A stretch of DNA of 45,782 nucleotides. It comes from an uncultured Clostridia bacterium (GTDB taxonomy: Bacteria; Bacillota; Clostridia; Lachnospirales; CAMVHY01). Shown piece by piece: positions 1 to 8,609 of the stretch (within the stretch, counting starts at the first letter, position 1; each line of letters opens with the position of its first letter). Where the stretch lies: positions 1-45,782 of the forward strand of contig CAMTJU010000001.1 in the NCBI GenBank assembly GCA_947073045.1, given 5' to 3'. Below the pieces are notes generated by a model, which worked only from the letters and a program-made list of their open reading frames with translations, was not told where the DNA came from and ran no database searches. A program made the position numbers and the translations under genes.

Positions 1-19
1 TATCTGACTAATAACTTTA

Positions 20-46
20 TTGACATTAATTATATTTAAATATAAT
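20..46 (+). promoter_or_regulatory. candidate sigma-A promoter with no gene downstream
   Basis: TTGACA at 20-25 is followed by TATAAT at 41-46 (15-nt spacer) or TAATAG at 43-48 (17-nt spacer). No plus-strand gene starts before 1831. The next 200 nt contain a hairpin at 148-173 (GCTAA...TTAGC) and the bidirectional terminator at 217-250, so a noncoding transcript of about 190-200 nt is possible. Chance matches are common in DNA this AT-rich. Confidence 0.35.
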
Positions 47-216
47 AGATTTGTCAAGTAAAATTTTTTTATTTAAAATCAAAAACAAAATCAGTATTTA
101 TTTATGCGCAATTCCTACAAAATTTATACGAAAGTTTTTTTTTAAAAGCTAAGCTTTTTGAAAAAAGTTTAGCATAATCGTTTTATTTGTAGCCACTTCA
201 TAAAAACTTTAACAAA

Positions 217-250
217 AAAATCTCAGATGATATCTGAGATTTTTATTTTG
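217..250. terminator. bidirectional intrinsic terminator downstream of recU
   Basis: A perfect 12-bp stem (217-228 with 232-243; core ATCTCAGAT/ATCTGAGAT) has a 3-nt loop and is flanked by T-rich tracts on the plus-strand side and A-rich tracts on the other. On the minus strand it ends the queG-recU transcript about 50 nt after the recU stop. The ATCTCA/TGAGAT core recurs in the terminators near 22640 and 31420. Confidence 0.85.
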
Positions 251-295
251 TAGTTTTATATTTTTTAAAAATGACAAAACAAATCAAAAATCTAT

Positions 296-814
296 TCAAG
301 TTCCAATAATTTTATTGATTATATCAAGGTAGTTTAAAAAATAATTGCTTGATAAAAATATTTGGTGCTCAAATTTTTCATAAGGTATTGATTTTCGGCC
401 ATATCTTAAATTTTCCCATGCTTCCTTTAAATTCTTAAATGGTAAATAAAAATATGTATCATTGAACAAAAAATGAACCAATATAAATGAAATACCCTGT
501 TGCTTTTCAAATCTATCCATGAACTCTATTTGATGTTCATGGATATTTTGCAATGGCAAACTTTTTTTTGCCGTTTCCTTTGCATCAAAACATATTGCTA
601 TCCCCTGCACTACTCCTATATAATCTACCGTGCTTTTTTTTTCGAAATATGCCAACGATATTGTATGATTTTTATTATCTAATTCAACTGGTTTAATTGG
701 TGTCGGAATTTTTTCTATCAACGCCAAATTATTTTTTTTATATATCTCATTTGTATAATTTATAAGCTCTTCAAAAGAATTTCCTCTCAAGCCTCTGCTA
801 TTCCAATATCCCAT
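296..814 (-). CDS. recU: Holliday junction resolvase RecU
   Basis: RecU is a dimeric, Mg-dependent endonuclease that resolves Holliday junctions in recombinational repair and chromosome segregation of Bacillota; it belongs to the PD-(D/E)xK nuclease superfamily. The 172 residues match the family in length and order: an N-terminal NSRG/GNSFEELIN segment, a KPTP-like stretch (KIPTPIKPV), the metal-binding core VDYIGV followed by FDAKETAKKS, then PLQNIHEHQ. The acidic residues and Lys expected for catalysis are all visible. The ATG at 814 lies inside the 3' end of queG (28-nt overlap), so the two genes are probably co-transcribed. In Bacillus recU sits beside a class A PBP gene; here the PBP gene is about 28 kb away. 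Confidence 0.93.
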   Translation of the reverse strand: MGYWNSRGLRGNSFEELINYTNEIYKKNNLALIEKIPTPIKPVELDNKNHTISLAYFEKKSTVDYIGVVQGIAICFDAKETAKKSLPLQNIHEHQIEFMDRFEKQQGISFILVHFLFNDTYFYLPFKNLKEAWENLRYGRKSIPYEKFEHQIFLSSNYFLNYLDIINKIIGT

Positions 815-1740
815 TTTTTCATCTGCTCCTCAATTATTTCTTTAAGCATCGGATTTTCCATAACCTCTTTTATTTTACCAGAGTTTTTCAAAGCAATAAT
901 TGCATTTCTTTTTAATAAATTCGAACGCCAGATAAAAGCTGTATTTTTATATTTTTCCTTTAGCTTTTTATTACTCATAGTTAAAATATATTCTATGAGT
1001 GGCATTTTTTCATTAATATCATTAATTTCGCCAATATAAATTTTATTATACGGGCAAACAATTTGGCATACGTCACAGCCATAAAGTTGTTTACCCATTA
1101 TTTTTATTTCATGTGGCAAAAGTTTTTCATTTTTTTGTGTAAGATAAGATACACATTTTCTATAATCAAATCCATTTTCACTTAAAGCATGTCCAGGACA
1201 ATTTTCAACACATTTTTTACAGTCACTGCAAATATTTGTTTCAGTTTTTTTTATTGCAGTATGTTTCAAATTTAAATCTGTTATCATGTATCCAATAAAA
1301 AACATTGAGCCAAACTTTTGTGATATGATACAATGATTCATCCCAATAAATCCAAGACCAGCTTTAAAGGCCAATAATCTTTCATTCAGTGGACCAGTAT
1401 CAACAAAAATTTTGTATTCAAACTGAATATTTATTTGCCTTGCCAATTTTTCCAATAATTTTTTTAAAGTAATGTGGTAATCTTCGCCCACACATGACAT
1501 GGAAAAATTTCCACGTATTAAATTATCCGTTTTGAAGGAAATTTTTTTGTTGTATCCACATCCAATCACTATTATACTTTTGGCATTTTTCATAATTAAT
1601 TTAGGATTAATTCTCTGCTTTGCACTATAATTTACAAACGGAGCATTTGGCAAAATTATATTTGAAATTTTTTGGGCATCACATATTCCATAAATCAAAT
1701 TATTTTTTTTTGCAAACTCACAAATTAAATCTTCAATCAT
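787..1740 (-). CDS. queG: epoxyqueuosine reductase QueG
   Basis: QueG catalyses the last step of queuosine synthesis, reducing epoxyqueuosine in the tRNA anticodon with a cobalamin cofactor and two [4Fe-4S] clusters. The 317-residue protein shows the two ferredoxin-like cysteine motifs (CSDCKKCVENCPG near residue 190 and CDVCQIVCP near residue 235) and the family segment VDTGPLNERLLAFKAGLGFIG near the middle. It is somewhat shorter than QueG proteins that carry C-terminal HEAT-like repeats, although a short helical tail is present. AAAGGA lies just upstream of the ATG. Its end overlaps recU. No other queuosine gene is in the window. Confidence 0.94.
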   Translation of the reverse strand: MIEDLICEFAKKNNLIYGICDAQKISNIILPNAPFVNYSAKQRINPKLIMKNAKSIIVIGCGYNKKISFKTDNLIRGNFSMSCVGEDYHITLKKLLEKLARQINIQFEYKIFVDTGPLNERLLAFKAGLGFIGMNHCIISQKFGSMFFIGYMITDLNLKHTAIKKTETNICSDCKKCVENCPGHALSENGFDYRKCVSYLTQKNEKLLPHEIKIMGKQLYGCDVCQIVCPYNKIYIGEINDINEKMPLIEYILTMSNKKLKEKYKNTAFIWRSNLLKRNAIIALKNSGKIKEVMENPMLKEIIEEQMKKWDIGIAEA

Positions 1741-1830
1741 TTTTTAAATTCCTTTCAGCAATTTTTAATAATATTGTCATCAATTTACGGTTATTATAAG
1801 TTAAAATATAAATAAAGGCTGGTGTAAATA

Positions 1831-2763
1831 ATGAAAAAATTTATTTTGAGTATAGTTTTTTTATTTTGCTTATTTCAAATTCCGGTATATGCCCAAAATA
1901 ACTATAAATTTGATTTCATATTTGAAAACAAGATACAATTAGATAATAAAAATATAGAAGTAAGTGGAAAGTTGCCATACATAGACAAATTTAAAAATAA
2001 TGACTTTGCAAAGACAATAAATCAAGAAATAACTTCTATTTACAAAAAAAAATTAGAGACGGCTATATCGCAAAAAACTAAATCATTAAAAATAGATTAT
2101 CAAGTTAAAGCAGGAAAAAATATTGTATCATTACTGCTTTATTTTACTGGTGCAAAAAAAGAGATTGAAACAATAAATTTCAATCTTCAATCATGTGAAT
2201 TTATCAGTATATCAGATATTCTGGGGCCAAATGCTATTGATTTGGTGAACAAAATTATAAAAGATGACACAATAAAATCTTCTAAAAAATATAATTTGAA
2301 TTTCACAGGGATAGACAATGAACATAATTTTTATATAGATGACAACAATCTTGTTATTACATTTGATGAATATGAACTTTCGCCAGCAGTAAAAAATATT
2401 CAAAAATTCAATATAAAAATTAGTTCTGTAATCAATAAATCTATTGATGAAAATGATTATTACATCACTAAGCCATATAATTTAAAAATGATTCCGCTTC
2501 GTGAAGTTTGCGACGCCTTTGGATATAAATCAATCTGGAATGTAACATCTTATTCTGTACAAATTATCGGCAAAAATTTAACTGCTAACGTCTTTGTAAA
2601 CAGAAATAATTATATAAAAAATAATCAGTCTCCACAAACTTTAGAAAGTGTCCCACAAATAAAAAATGGGAAAGTATACGTTCCTATTTCTTTTTTTACT
2701 GAATATTTAAATTTGCTGTATTCAGTTGATGAAAATGGTACGATTACATTCACAAATTATTAA
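1831..2763 (+). CDS. exported protein with DUF4163/DUF3298-like and copper-amine-oxidase-N-like domains
   Basis: The 310-residue protein begins with a typical signal peptide (MKKF, hydrophobic core, VYA-Q cleavage near residue 21), so it should act outside the membrane. Residues about 25-200 resemble the DUF4163 plus DUF3298 pair found in extracellular PdaC/RsiV-like proteins, where the region can bind peptidoglycan or lysozyme. Residues about 215-310 (PLREVCDAFGY...VYVPISFF) resemble the copper amine oxidase N-terminal-like domain, a common clostridial cell-surface module. There is no deacetylase domain. Its TAA overlaps the upstream ATG of nagA, suggesting one transcript and a possible link to wall amino-sugar turnover; that link is inference. 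Family assignment is from pattern only. Confidence 0.7.
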   Translation: MKKFILSIVFLFCLFQIPVYAQNNYKFDFIFENKIQLDNKNIEVSGKLPYIDKFKNNDFAKTINQEITSIYKKKLETAISQKTKSLKIDYQVKAGKNIVSLLLYFTGAKKEIETINFNLQSCEFISISDILGPNAIDLVNKIIKDDTIKSSKKYNLNFTGIDNEHNFYIDDNNLVITFDEYELSPAVKNIQKFNIKISSVINKSIDENDYYITKPYNLKMIPLREVCDAFGYKSIWNVTSYSVQIIGKNLTANVFVNRNNYIKNNQSPQTLESVPQIKNGKVYVPISFFTEYLNLLYSVDENGTITFTNY

Positions 2764-2780
2764 TGAAAGGTCTGAAAAAA

Positions 2781-3917
2781 GTGAAAATAATAAAAGCAAA
2801 GGAAATTTATACACCAAACAATGTTTTGTATGATTCAAACTTATTAATTGATAATGATAAAATTAAATCGATTGATAAATTTTCTTTAGGCGAAACAAGT
2901 GAAAGCGAAACGATTGATTTGTCAAATTTAAAATTGCTGCCTGCATTAATTGATATACATATACATGGCTATGGCGGATACGACTTTATGATGCAAACTG
3001 AGCACTTCTTAGATATATCACAAAAACTTTTAGAAATAGGAGTTTCTTATTTTTGCCCGACAACAATGACAGAAACAATTGAGAATATAGAAAAGACTCT
3101 GTCGAATAAATCTGGAGATATCCCAAATAATCTTGGATATTTTTTAGAAGGCCCATATATATCTACAAAGAAAAAAGGTGCTCATAATATAAATCTTATA
3201 CGCGATCCAGATATTGCGCAATTAAAACAGCTACTCAAATATAAAAATATCAAATCAATTGCAATAGCTCCTGAAGTTACAAATGCTTTGCAGTCTATAA
3301 ATTTTTTACGTGAAAATGGTATTAATGTACGAATTGGGCATTCAGATGCAAATTTCGAACAGACACAAGAAGCAATAAATGCTGGTGCAAATATTTGCAT
3401 TCATACATTTAATACAATGGCAGCATTTCATCATCGTAGTCCTAATATTACAGGAGCAGTTTTGATAAATGACAATATATACTGTGAAATAATTTGCGAC
3501 TTTATACATTGCGATATAAATGCAATTAGACTTCTTTTAAAATGCAAGCCACCTGAAAAAATTATTTTGATTACCGATTGCACATCTGCAGGTGGATTAT
3601 CTGACGGAAAATACAAACTTGGGCAATCCGATATTTTTGTTAAAAATGGAGTTGCGCTAACAAAAGATAATATTCTTGCCGGCAGCACTTTGAATTTATT
3701 AACAGCAATAAAAAATATGAGCACCATAACAAATTTACAAACTGCAGTTAACATGGCTACAATAAATCCAGCAAAAGCTTTAGGAGTAGAAAAAGAAATT
3801 GGTAGTATAGAAACAAACAAATTTGCCGATTTTGTAGCAATTGATGATAATTTCAATTTAAAATTTGTTATGCATCGTGGAAAAATTTTGTTCAACAAAA
3901 CTAATTCTTCTTCTTAA
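2781..3917 (+). CDS. nagA: N-acetylglucosamine-6-phosphate deacetylase NagA
   Basis: NagA removes the acetyl group from GlcNAc-6-phosphate in the cytoplasm, feeding recycled cell-wall amino sugar towards GlcN-6-P. The amidohydrolase metal and catalytic residues are visible: IDIHIHG (HxH), FLEGPYIS (Glu), GHSDAN and IHTFNTM (His), and ITDCTSAGG (catalytic Asp). I place the start at GTG 2781 because AAAGGT lies 9 nt upstream and the product then begins MKIIKAKEIYTP, as is usual for the family; an in-frame ATG at 2763 overlaps the previous stop codon and would add six residues. nagB is not in the window. Confidence 0.93.
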   Translation: MKIIKAKEIYTPNNVLYDSNLLIDNDKIKSIDKFSLGETSESETIDLSNLKLLPALIDIHIHGYGGYDFMMQTEHFLDISQKLLEIGVSYFCPTTMTETIENIEKTLSNKSGDIPNNLGYFLEGPYISTKKKGAHNINLIRDPDIAQLKQLLKYKNIKSIAIAPEVTNALQSINFLRENGINVRIGHSDANFEQTQEAINAGANICIHTFNTMAAFHHRSPNITGAVLINDNIYCEIICDFIHCDINAIRLLLKCKPPEKIILITDCTSAGGLSDGKYKLGQSDIFVKNGVALTKDNILAGSTLNLLTAIKNMSTITNLQTAVNMATINPAKALGVEKEIGSIETNKFADFVAIDDNFNLKFVMHRGKILFNKTNSSS

Positions 3918-4007
3918 AAAAAATAAAATTAAGCAAGCATAAAAAATATTTTTTCTTGAGAAAAGTTTATAAATAAAAAAAATCACGCTCATGTATTGCA
4001 TTTTTTG

Positions 4008-4056
4008 TTAGACAAAAATAAATACCTAATAAATAGGTATATTTTTTTGTGTCTAA
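4008..4056. terminator. long imperfect hairpin between nagA and the glycan operon
   Basis: TTAGAC (4008-4013) pairs with GTCTAA (4051-4056), and an inner stem ATACCTA/TAGGTAT (4022-4028 with 4034-4040) encloses a 5-nt loop. The inner stem is followed by T7 on the plus strand and by a T-rich stretch on the minus strand, so it can stop nagA transcription and also the opposing glycan operon. Nothing else recognisable lies in 3918-4279, which is otherwise A/T tracts. Confidence 0.6.
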
Positions 4057-4279
4057 AAATAAAACTTATAGTAAAGAATTGAAAATATAAATTATAAAAC
4101 GTTACATTAATCAAGTTAACATTTTCTTTATAAATACACTAAAATTCGTTAATTAATTTTTTACAAAAAAAGCAAAAAAACATTATATTAAAAACACAGA
4201 CCCATAAAAAAAACAAATTGTACATGCTATAAATATTTATGTTTTATCAATACAACATATATAATACTTAAATCATCAA

Positions 4280-5746
4280 TTACAACTTCGTCATCTCTTT
4301 TTTGGATATAACTTTTGCCTTAAAAGGAACATCAAAATTATTATCTGGTACTATAAACAAAGTATTAATATCTTCTAAAATATTATTTGGTATTTCATCA
4401 ATTGTTTTAAAATAATACGTATCACAATTTTGACCAAAATAATACTTCATAAACAATTTGTCAGCAAATATCCATTTATATTCATCACCGCAATTAAAAA
4501 AAACAACATCAACATTTTCGTTTTTATTAATATTTTTTTTAACATCTTCATAAACACTTTGTGCAATTTCTTGACTATATTTAAAATGAATCATATCTTT
4601 ATTAAAATTGTAATATACATCAACTATAAACTTAAAGGCTATTAACATACATATGCAAACTAATATATTTTTATTTTTTAAACTAAAATTTCTAGCCATA
4701 TAAAATAGAAAAATAATTAATATAAAATATGGTGTTAACAAAAATCTATCTTCACCGTGAGTTAATGCTATTAATGAATATGATAATAAATTAATTAAAA
4801 AAAATACAAAAAATATAATCATTGTTTTTAAATCTTTATAGTTTTTGCTCACATATCTAGTTATAAAACTAAAAACAAAGATAAAAATAAAAGTAGATAT
4901 TAATAAAATAATTCCACTTATTTGGTATATTTTAAAACCACCATGCCATTCATCACCAATTGAATAACCCATAATATTAATAAAACCTTTTAAAGAAAAT
5001 GCTATTACATTATTTAGTAGTTCAAAGACTGTTCCTCTACCTGTCTGCAACATATTTGAATTAGAAATAACAGTAGTAATATGTTTCAAAATTAATGGCA
5101 TACAAATTATAAAACAATGAAATAATTTTTTTAACAATTTAACTTGAGAAATCAGTATTGTAAAAATAATAGCCAAAGCTAAGCACATATTTCTCTCAGC
5201 TATAAATATAGAGCAAAAAAATAATAAAAATATTAAAAAACATTTTTTATTAGTTGCATTACCTATATAATATTGATAACACAGCAAAAAAATTAAAGAT
5301 ATAATTAACAAACTTAAAATCTCCATGGAACCATAAACTTGCATTATACTATAAGCATTAAATGGCGTCATTATCATTAAACCAACTGCTAAAATGCAAT
5401 ATAATACTTTATTACTTATTTTATATACAACATAATATAAAACCAAACTTAAAACAGAAAACAAAACAATATTAAATAAAAAATAATTTTGATAATGTAA
5501 GCCAAAAAATTTAACAGGTAAATACATAAATAAATAATAAATCGGTCTGTACTTTGCCATAACATAACCAAAGTTTTTTAAAATCATTAATGGAGAATTG
5601 TTGGACACAAAATCATATAAATAAATTATATCATCTCCCATTAATACTGTGTAATTTACATTTTTAAATTTTATATAAGTAAACAAAAATGAAAAACAAA
5701 ATAACAAAATGTATTTAAAAAAATACCCAACCTGAAATTTTTTCAT
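4280..5746 (-). CDS. polytopic membrane protein, GT-C glycosyltransferase-like
   Basis: The 488-residue protein has an N-terminal membrane segment, an acidic extracytoplasmic loop (LMGDDIIYLYDFV near residue 38), then roughly ten further hydrophobic segments to about residue 385 and a soluble C-terminal tail. A conserved acidic pair in the first outer loop is the hallmark of GT-C enzymes, which use polyprenyl-phosphate sugars outside the membrane. AGGGGAG precedes the ATG. It is the last gene of the minus-strand polysaccharide operon, 19 nt after gmhB, so a role in adding a sugar branch to the exported glycan is plausible. I do not recognise a specific family, and acceptor and donor are unknown. 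Confidence 0.6.
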   Translation of the reverse strand: MKKFQVGYFFKYILLFCFSFLFTYIKFKNVNYTVLMGDDIIYLYDFVSNNSPLMILKNFGYVMAKYRPIYYLFMYLPVKFFGLHYQNYFLFNIVLFSVLSLVLYYVVYKISNKVLYCILAVGLMIMTPFNAYSIMQVYGSMEILSLLIISLIFLLCYQYYIGNATNKKCFLIFLLFFCSIFIAERNMCLALAIIFTILISQVKLLKKLFHCFIICMPLILKHITTVISNSNMLQTGRGTVFELLNNVIAFSLKGFINIMGYSIGDEWHGGFKIYQISGIILLISTFIFIFVFSFITRYVSKNYKDLKTMIIFFVFFLINLLSYSLIALTHGEDRFLLTPYFILIIFLFYMARNFSLKNKNILVCICMLIAFKFIVDVYYNFNKDMIHFKYSQEIAQSVYEDVKKNINKNENVDVVFFNCGDEYKWIFADKLFMKYYFGQNCDTYYFKTIDEIPNNILEDINTLFIVPDNNFDVPFKAKVISKKEMTKL

Positions 5747-5765
5747 TTAAATCTCCCCTACATAT

Positions 5766-6206
5766 TCAAACTAAAAAGCTTTTTATTCCACATTTTTCTC
5801 CAGCCTCCACATCCCATGATTTATCACCGAAAAGTATAGACTGATTAACATCTATATCAAAATCTTTAATTGCTTGTTCAATCATTCCTGTTGCTGGTTT
5901 TCTGCACTTACAAACTCCTGTAAAATCAGGGTGATGAGGACAAAAATAAAAAGCATCTATATGTGCTCCATATTTTTTTAATTCTTCATTCATAAATTCA
6001 TGTAACAGATTCATATCTTCCTGTGTATACAATCCTCTGGCAATACCAGCTTGATTTGTTACAACAATAACTTTATATCCCCAATCATTCCATTTTTTTA
6101 TAAATTGTGGCATACCATCAATAAATTTCATATCTTCTTTTTTATAAAGATAATTAACATCTACATTTATCGTACCATCTCTATCAAAAAAGGCTGCTTT
6201 GTTCAT
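5766..6206 (-). CDS. gmhB: D-glycero-D-manno-heptose 1,7-bisphosphate 7-phosphatase
   Basis: This HAD phosphatase removes the 7-phosphate from heptose 1,7-bisphosphate between HddA and HddC. Motif I is FFDRDGTIN at residues 5-13, motif II is VVTNQAG, and motifs III/IV fall in CRKP and [11 protein letters not shown]. The zinc loop is [14 protein letters not shown] chose ATG 6206 (146 residues): it places motif I at the usual position and has AGGAGG 12 nt upstream at 6219-6224. A longer in-frame ORF to 6275 adds only hydrophobic-basic residues that overlap hddC. The gene overlaps the 3' end of hddC by 23 nt. Confidence 0.93.
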   Translation of the reverse strand: MNKAAFFDRDGTINVDVNYLYKKEDMKFIDGMPQFIKKWNDWGYKVIVVTNQAGIARGLYTQEDMNLLHEFMNEELKKYGAHIDAFYFCPHHPDFTGVCKCRKPATGMIEQAIKDFDIDVNQSILFGDKSWDVEAGEKCGIKSFLV

Positions 6207-6888
6207 TTTTTGCAAAATCCTCCTGAGCCTTATAATAATCCTGCGCAATTCCAATATCAATAAAATATCCATCACTCAAAAAAGAATATATACTTTTATT
6301 TTTAATTTCTCTTTCCAAAAAATCTGTCTCAAAAGAAAATTTTTTTTCTGATATATAATTAAAGCATTCTCTATTAATTACATATATACCTCCGTTTATA
6401 TATCCTTCTTTGGTTAAAGATTTTTCCTTAAATTCTTTTATGTAACCATTTTCAATTTTAACTGTCCCATATCTGTCAAAATCAAACATTTTTTTACATG
6501 CAATAGTAATATACGAATTTTTTTTAAGATGAAATTCGAACATTTTCTTTAAATCAACATCAAAAAATGTGTCACCATTAACAACAAAAATATTTTTCGT
6601 TTTACAATATCCTAAAGCTTTTTTAATTGCGCCGCCAGTAAACAAAGGTTCATTTTCTTCAGAATAAATTATTTGGCAATTATTATATTCATATCCAAAA
6701 TAATTTTTAATTATTTCTTTCTTATAGCCTACAGCAATTATAATTTTTTTTATGCCTTTTTTTATTAAATCATTTATTACGTATAAAAGAAATGGCTTTT
6801 TGCAAACAAAAGCCATTGGTTTAGGTATATCTTTAATTATATGTGATAAACGTGTTCCAAAACCTCCTGCAAGTATTATTGCCTCCAT
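6184..6888 (-). CDS. hddC: D-glycero-alpha-D-manno-heptose 1-phosphate guanylyltransferase
   Basis: This nucleotidyltransferase transfers GMP to heptose 1-phosphate to give GDP-D-glycero-alpha-D-manno-heptose, the activated sugar. The signature LAGGFGTRL sits at residues 6-14, followed by KPM and the metal-binding [11 protein letters not shown] near residue 105. At about 234 residues it has the usual family length. The GDP specificity is inferred from the neighbouring hddA, gmhA and gmhB genes; from sequence alone a mannose-1-P guanylyltransferase is the main alternative. The ATG at 6888 shares a base with the gmhA stop codon (TGATG), indicating translational coupling. Confidence 0.87.
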   Translation of the reverse strand: MEAIILAGGFGTRLSHIIKDIPKPMAFVCKKPFLLYVINDLIKKGIKKIIIAVGYKKEIIKNYFGYEYNNCQIIYSEENEPLFTGGAIKKALGYCKTKNIFVVNGDTFFDVDLKKMFEFHLKKNSYITIACKKMFDFDRYGTVKIENGYIKEFKEKSLTKEGYINGGIYVINRECFNYISEKKFSFETDFLEREIKNKSIYSFLSDGYFIDIGIAQDYYKAQEDFAKNEQSSLF

Positions 6889-7541
6889 CAAATCTCATCC
6901 CCAAAAAATTCATTTTCCAATGCAAGACATAATGCATGATAAATAGGCAAATGATATTCTTGAATTTTAAACGTAATATTACTTGGAACACATATTACAA
7001 TATCACATAATTTTTTCATTTTACCACCTGTTTCACCTGTTAATCCTATTACTTTCATTTTTTGTACTTTTGCTACTTCACAAGCATAAATTATATTTTC
7101 TGAATTTCCTGAAGTTGATATTGCTAAAAATACATCACCAGGATTTCCAAGTCCAAATATTTGTTGTGCAAATACAAGATTAGATGCTTTGTCGTTACTA
7201 TATGCACTTGTTAAAGAATTTTCGCCTAAAAGGGAAATTGCTGAAAATGCATTTTGCAAATTATTTATTAAATAATGACTATCTTGTGGAAACATATTTT
7301 TTATTTCCAGCTGTTTGCTAATCGATAATTTTCTTGGCAAAACAAATGCCTTCATAAGTTCTCCTACCATATGCTGAGCATCTGCTGCACTTCCACCATT
7401 TCCTGCTACAAGAAGTTTTTTATTATTTTTATATATATCAATTAACATCTCAAGCGCTGACAATATGTCATTTTTACATACTTCTAATATGTTATACCTT
7501 ATAATAAGTTCTTCAATAATATTTACTGTAGATTCTTTCAA
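6888..7541 (-). CDS. gmhA: sedoheptulose-7-phosphate isomerase GmhA
   Basis: GmhA converts sedoheptulose 7-phosphate to D-glycero-D-manno-heptose 7-phosphate, the entry step of the heptose pathway. The 217-residue SIS-domain protein shows GNGGSAADAQHMVGEL near residue 46, containing the family's zinc-binding His, and the phosphate-binding STSGNSENI near residue 140. The start is TTG 7541, supported by AAGGAGG seven nt upstream; no ATG is available in that position. It lies 25 nt downstream of hddA and is fused by stop/start overlap to hddC. Confidence 0.92.
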   Translation of the reverse strand: MKESTVNIIEELIIRYNILEVCKNDILSALEMLIDIYKNNKKLLVAGNGGSAADAQHMVGELMKAFVLPRKLSISKQLEIKNMFPQDSHYLINNLQNAFSAISLLGENSLTSAYSNDKASNLVFAQQIFGLGNPGDVFLAISTSGNSENIIYACEVAKVQKMKVIGLTGETGGKMKKLCDIVICVPSNITFKIQEYHLPIYHALCLALENEFFGDEI

Positions 7542-7566
7542 TTAAAAACCTCCTTAATAAAAAATA

Positions 7567-8595
7567 TCAATATAGAGTCCATGCTTGCGTACCTTTTTGA
7601 GTAAAACTTGTAATAATAACTTTTCCACTTGTATTTTTAAGTTTTTCCACAAGATCATATCTTTTATTAGGGTCACATATTATCATCATAAATCCTCCGC
7701 CTCCAGCACCACTTATTTTAGCAGCTTTACCACCATTATTTATTATAAATTTATACATTTTTTCAATTTGTTCATTTGATATAACATCCGAAGTTTTCTT
7801 TTTTGCCTCCCAACCTTTTTTCAAACATTCTGTAAATCCATCAAAATCACCTTTTAATATACATTCTTTCATTACATATGCTTGACGTTTAAGTTCGTGC
7901 ATTCCCTCTAGTGATTTTTCTTTTTTATGTTTTGTATTTTTAATTTGAGTATCTATAATTTTTGCACTATCTCTTGATGTACCTGTATAGTAAAGTACAA
8001 GTGAACTTTCAAGCTCGTTTTTTATCCAATTTTTTATTCTTAAAGGATTAACAATAACCCTGTTGTTTTCAAAAAACTCAATATAATTAAAGCCACCAAA
8101 AGTAGCGGCATATTGATCTTGCTTTCCACCTAATAAACCTAAATCTACTCTTTCTATCTCATAAGCCAATGATGCCATATCATATTCACCCAATGGTAAA
8201 TTAAGCCATTCCATATAAGCTTTAAGCATAGCAATAACTATAGTTGAAGAAGAACCAAGACCACTTCCAGCAGGTGCATCTGAATATGTTGTCAATTTGA
8301 AAGAAAGTGGTTTATCCTTACAATAATCTTTAACTATTCTGTTATAAACTCCTTTATGAAGCTTTAATTCACCTTCAATAGGTATATTATTTACGCTATG
8401 TGTTAAATATTTTTTTTTAAAATCTGAGGCATAAAACTCTATTTTTCCATTTTGTGTTGGTTCTATTGTACAATATGCATACATATCTATTGTCGCATTT
8501 AAAACAACTCCGCCAAATTCATCACAATACGGTGAAACATCTGTTCCTCCACCAGCCAACCCAAGTCTTAACGGTGCTTTTGCTCTAACAATCAT
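7567..8595 (-). CDS. hddA: D-glycero-alpha-D-manno-heptose 7-phosphate kinase
   Basis: HddA is a GHMP kinase that phosphorylates heptose 7-phosphate at C1, giving the alpha-1,7-bisphosphate that commits the sugar to the GDP rather than the ADP branch. Visible motifs are [17 protein letters not shown] at the N-terminus, the GHMP phosphate loop [10 protein letters not shown] near residue 105, and the C-terminal [12 protein letters not shown] chose ATG 8595 (342 residues) because AAGGTGG lies 8 nt upstream; a GTG at 8607 would overlap that site. It sits between the large transferase gene and gmhA. Confidence 0.92.
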   Translation of the reverse strand: MIVRAKAPLRLGLAGGGTDVSPYCDEFGGVVLNATIDMYAYCTIEPTQNGKIEFYASDFKKKYLTHSVNNIPIEGELKLHKGVYNRIVKDYCKDKPLSFKLTTYSDAPAGSGLGSSSTIVIAMLKAYMEWLNLPLGEYDMASLAYEIERVDLGLLGGKQDQYAATFGGFNYIEFFENNRVIVNPLRIKNWIKNELESSLVLYYTGTSRDSAKIIDTQIKNTKHKKEKSLEGMHELKRQAYVMKECILKGDFDGFTECLKKGWEAKKKTSDVISNEQIEKMYKFIINNGGKAAKISGAGGGGFMMIICDPNKRYDLVEKLKNTSGKVIITSFTQKGTQAWTLY

Positions 8596-8609
8596 GTTTA
8601 AAACCACCT

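Noticed and set aside
1741-1830. preQ1 riboswitch upstream of queG
   Set aside because: The 90-nt intergenic region shows no preQ1 aptamer pattern, and queG acts late in the pathway.
3431-3898. 155-residue minus-strand open frame inside nagA
   Set aside because: It lies fully antisense to a well-supported gene, has no ribosome site and no domain pattern.
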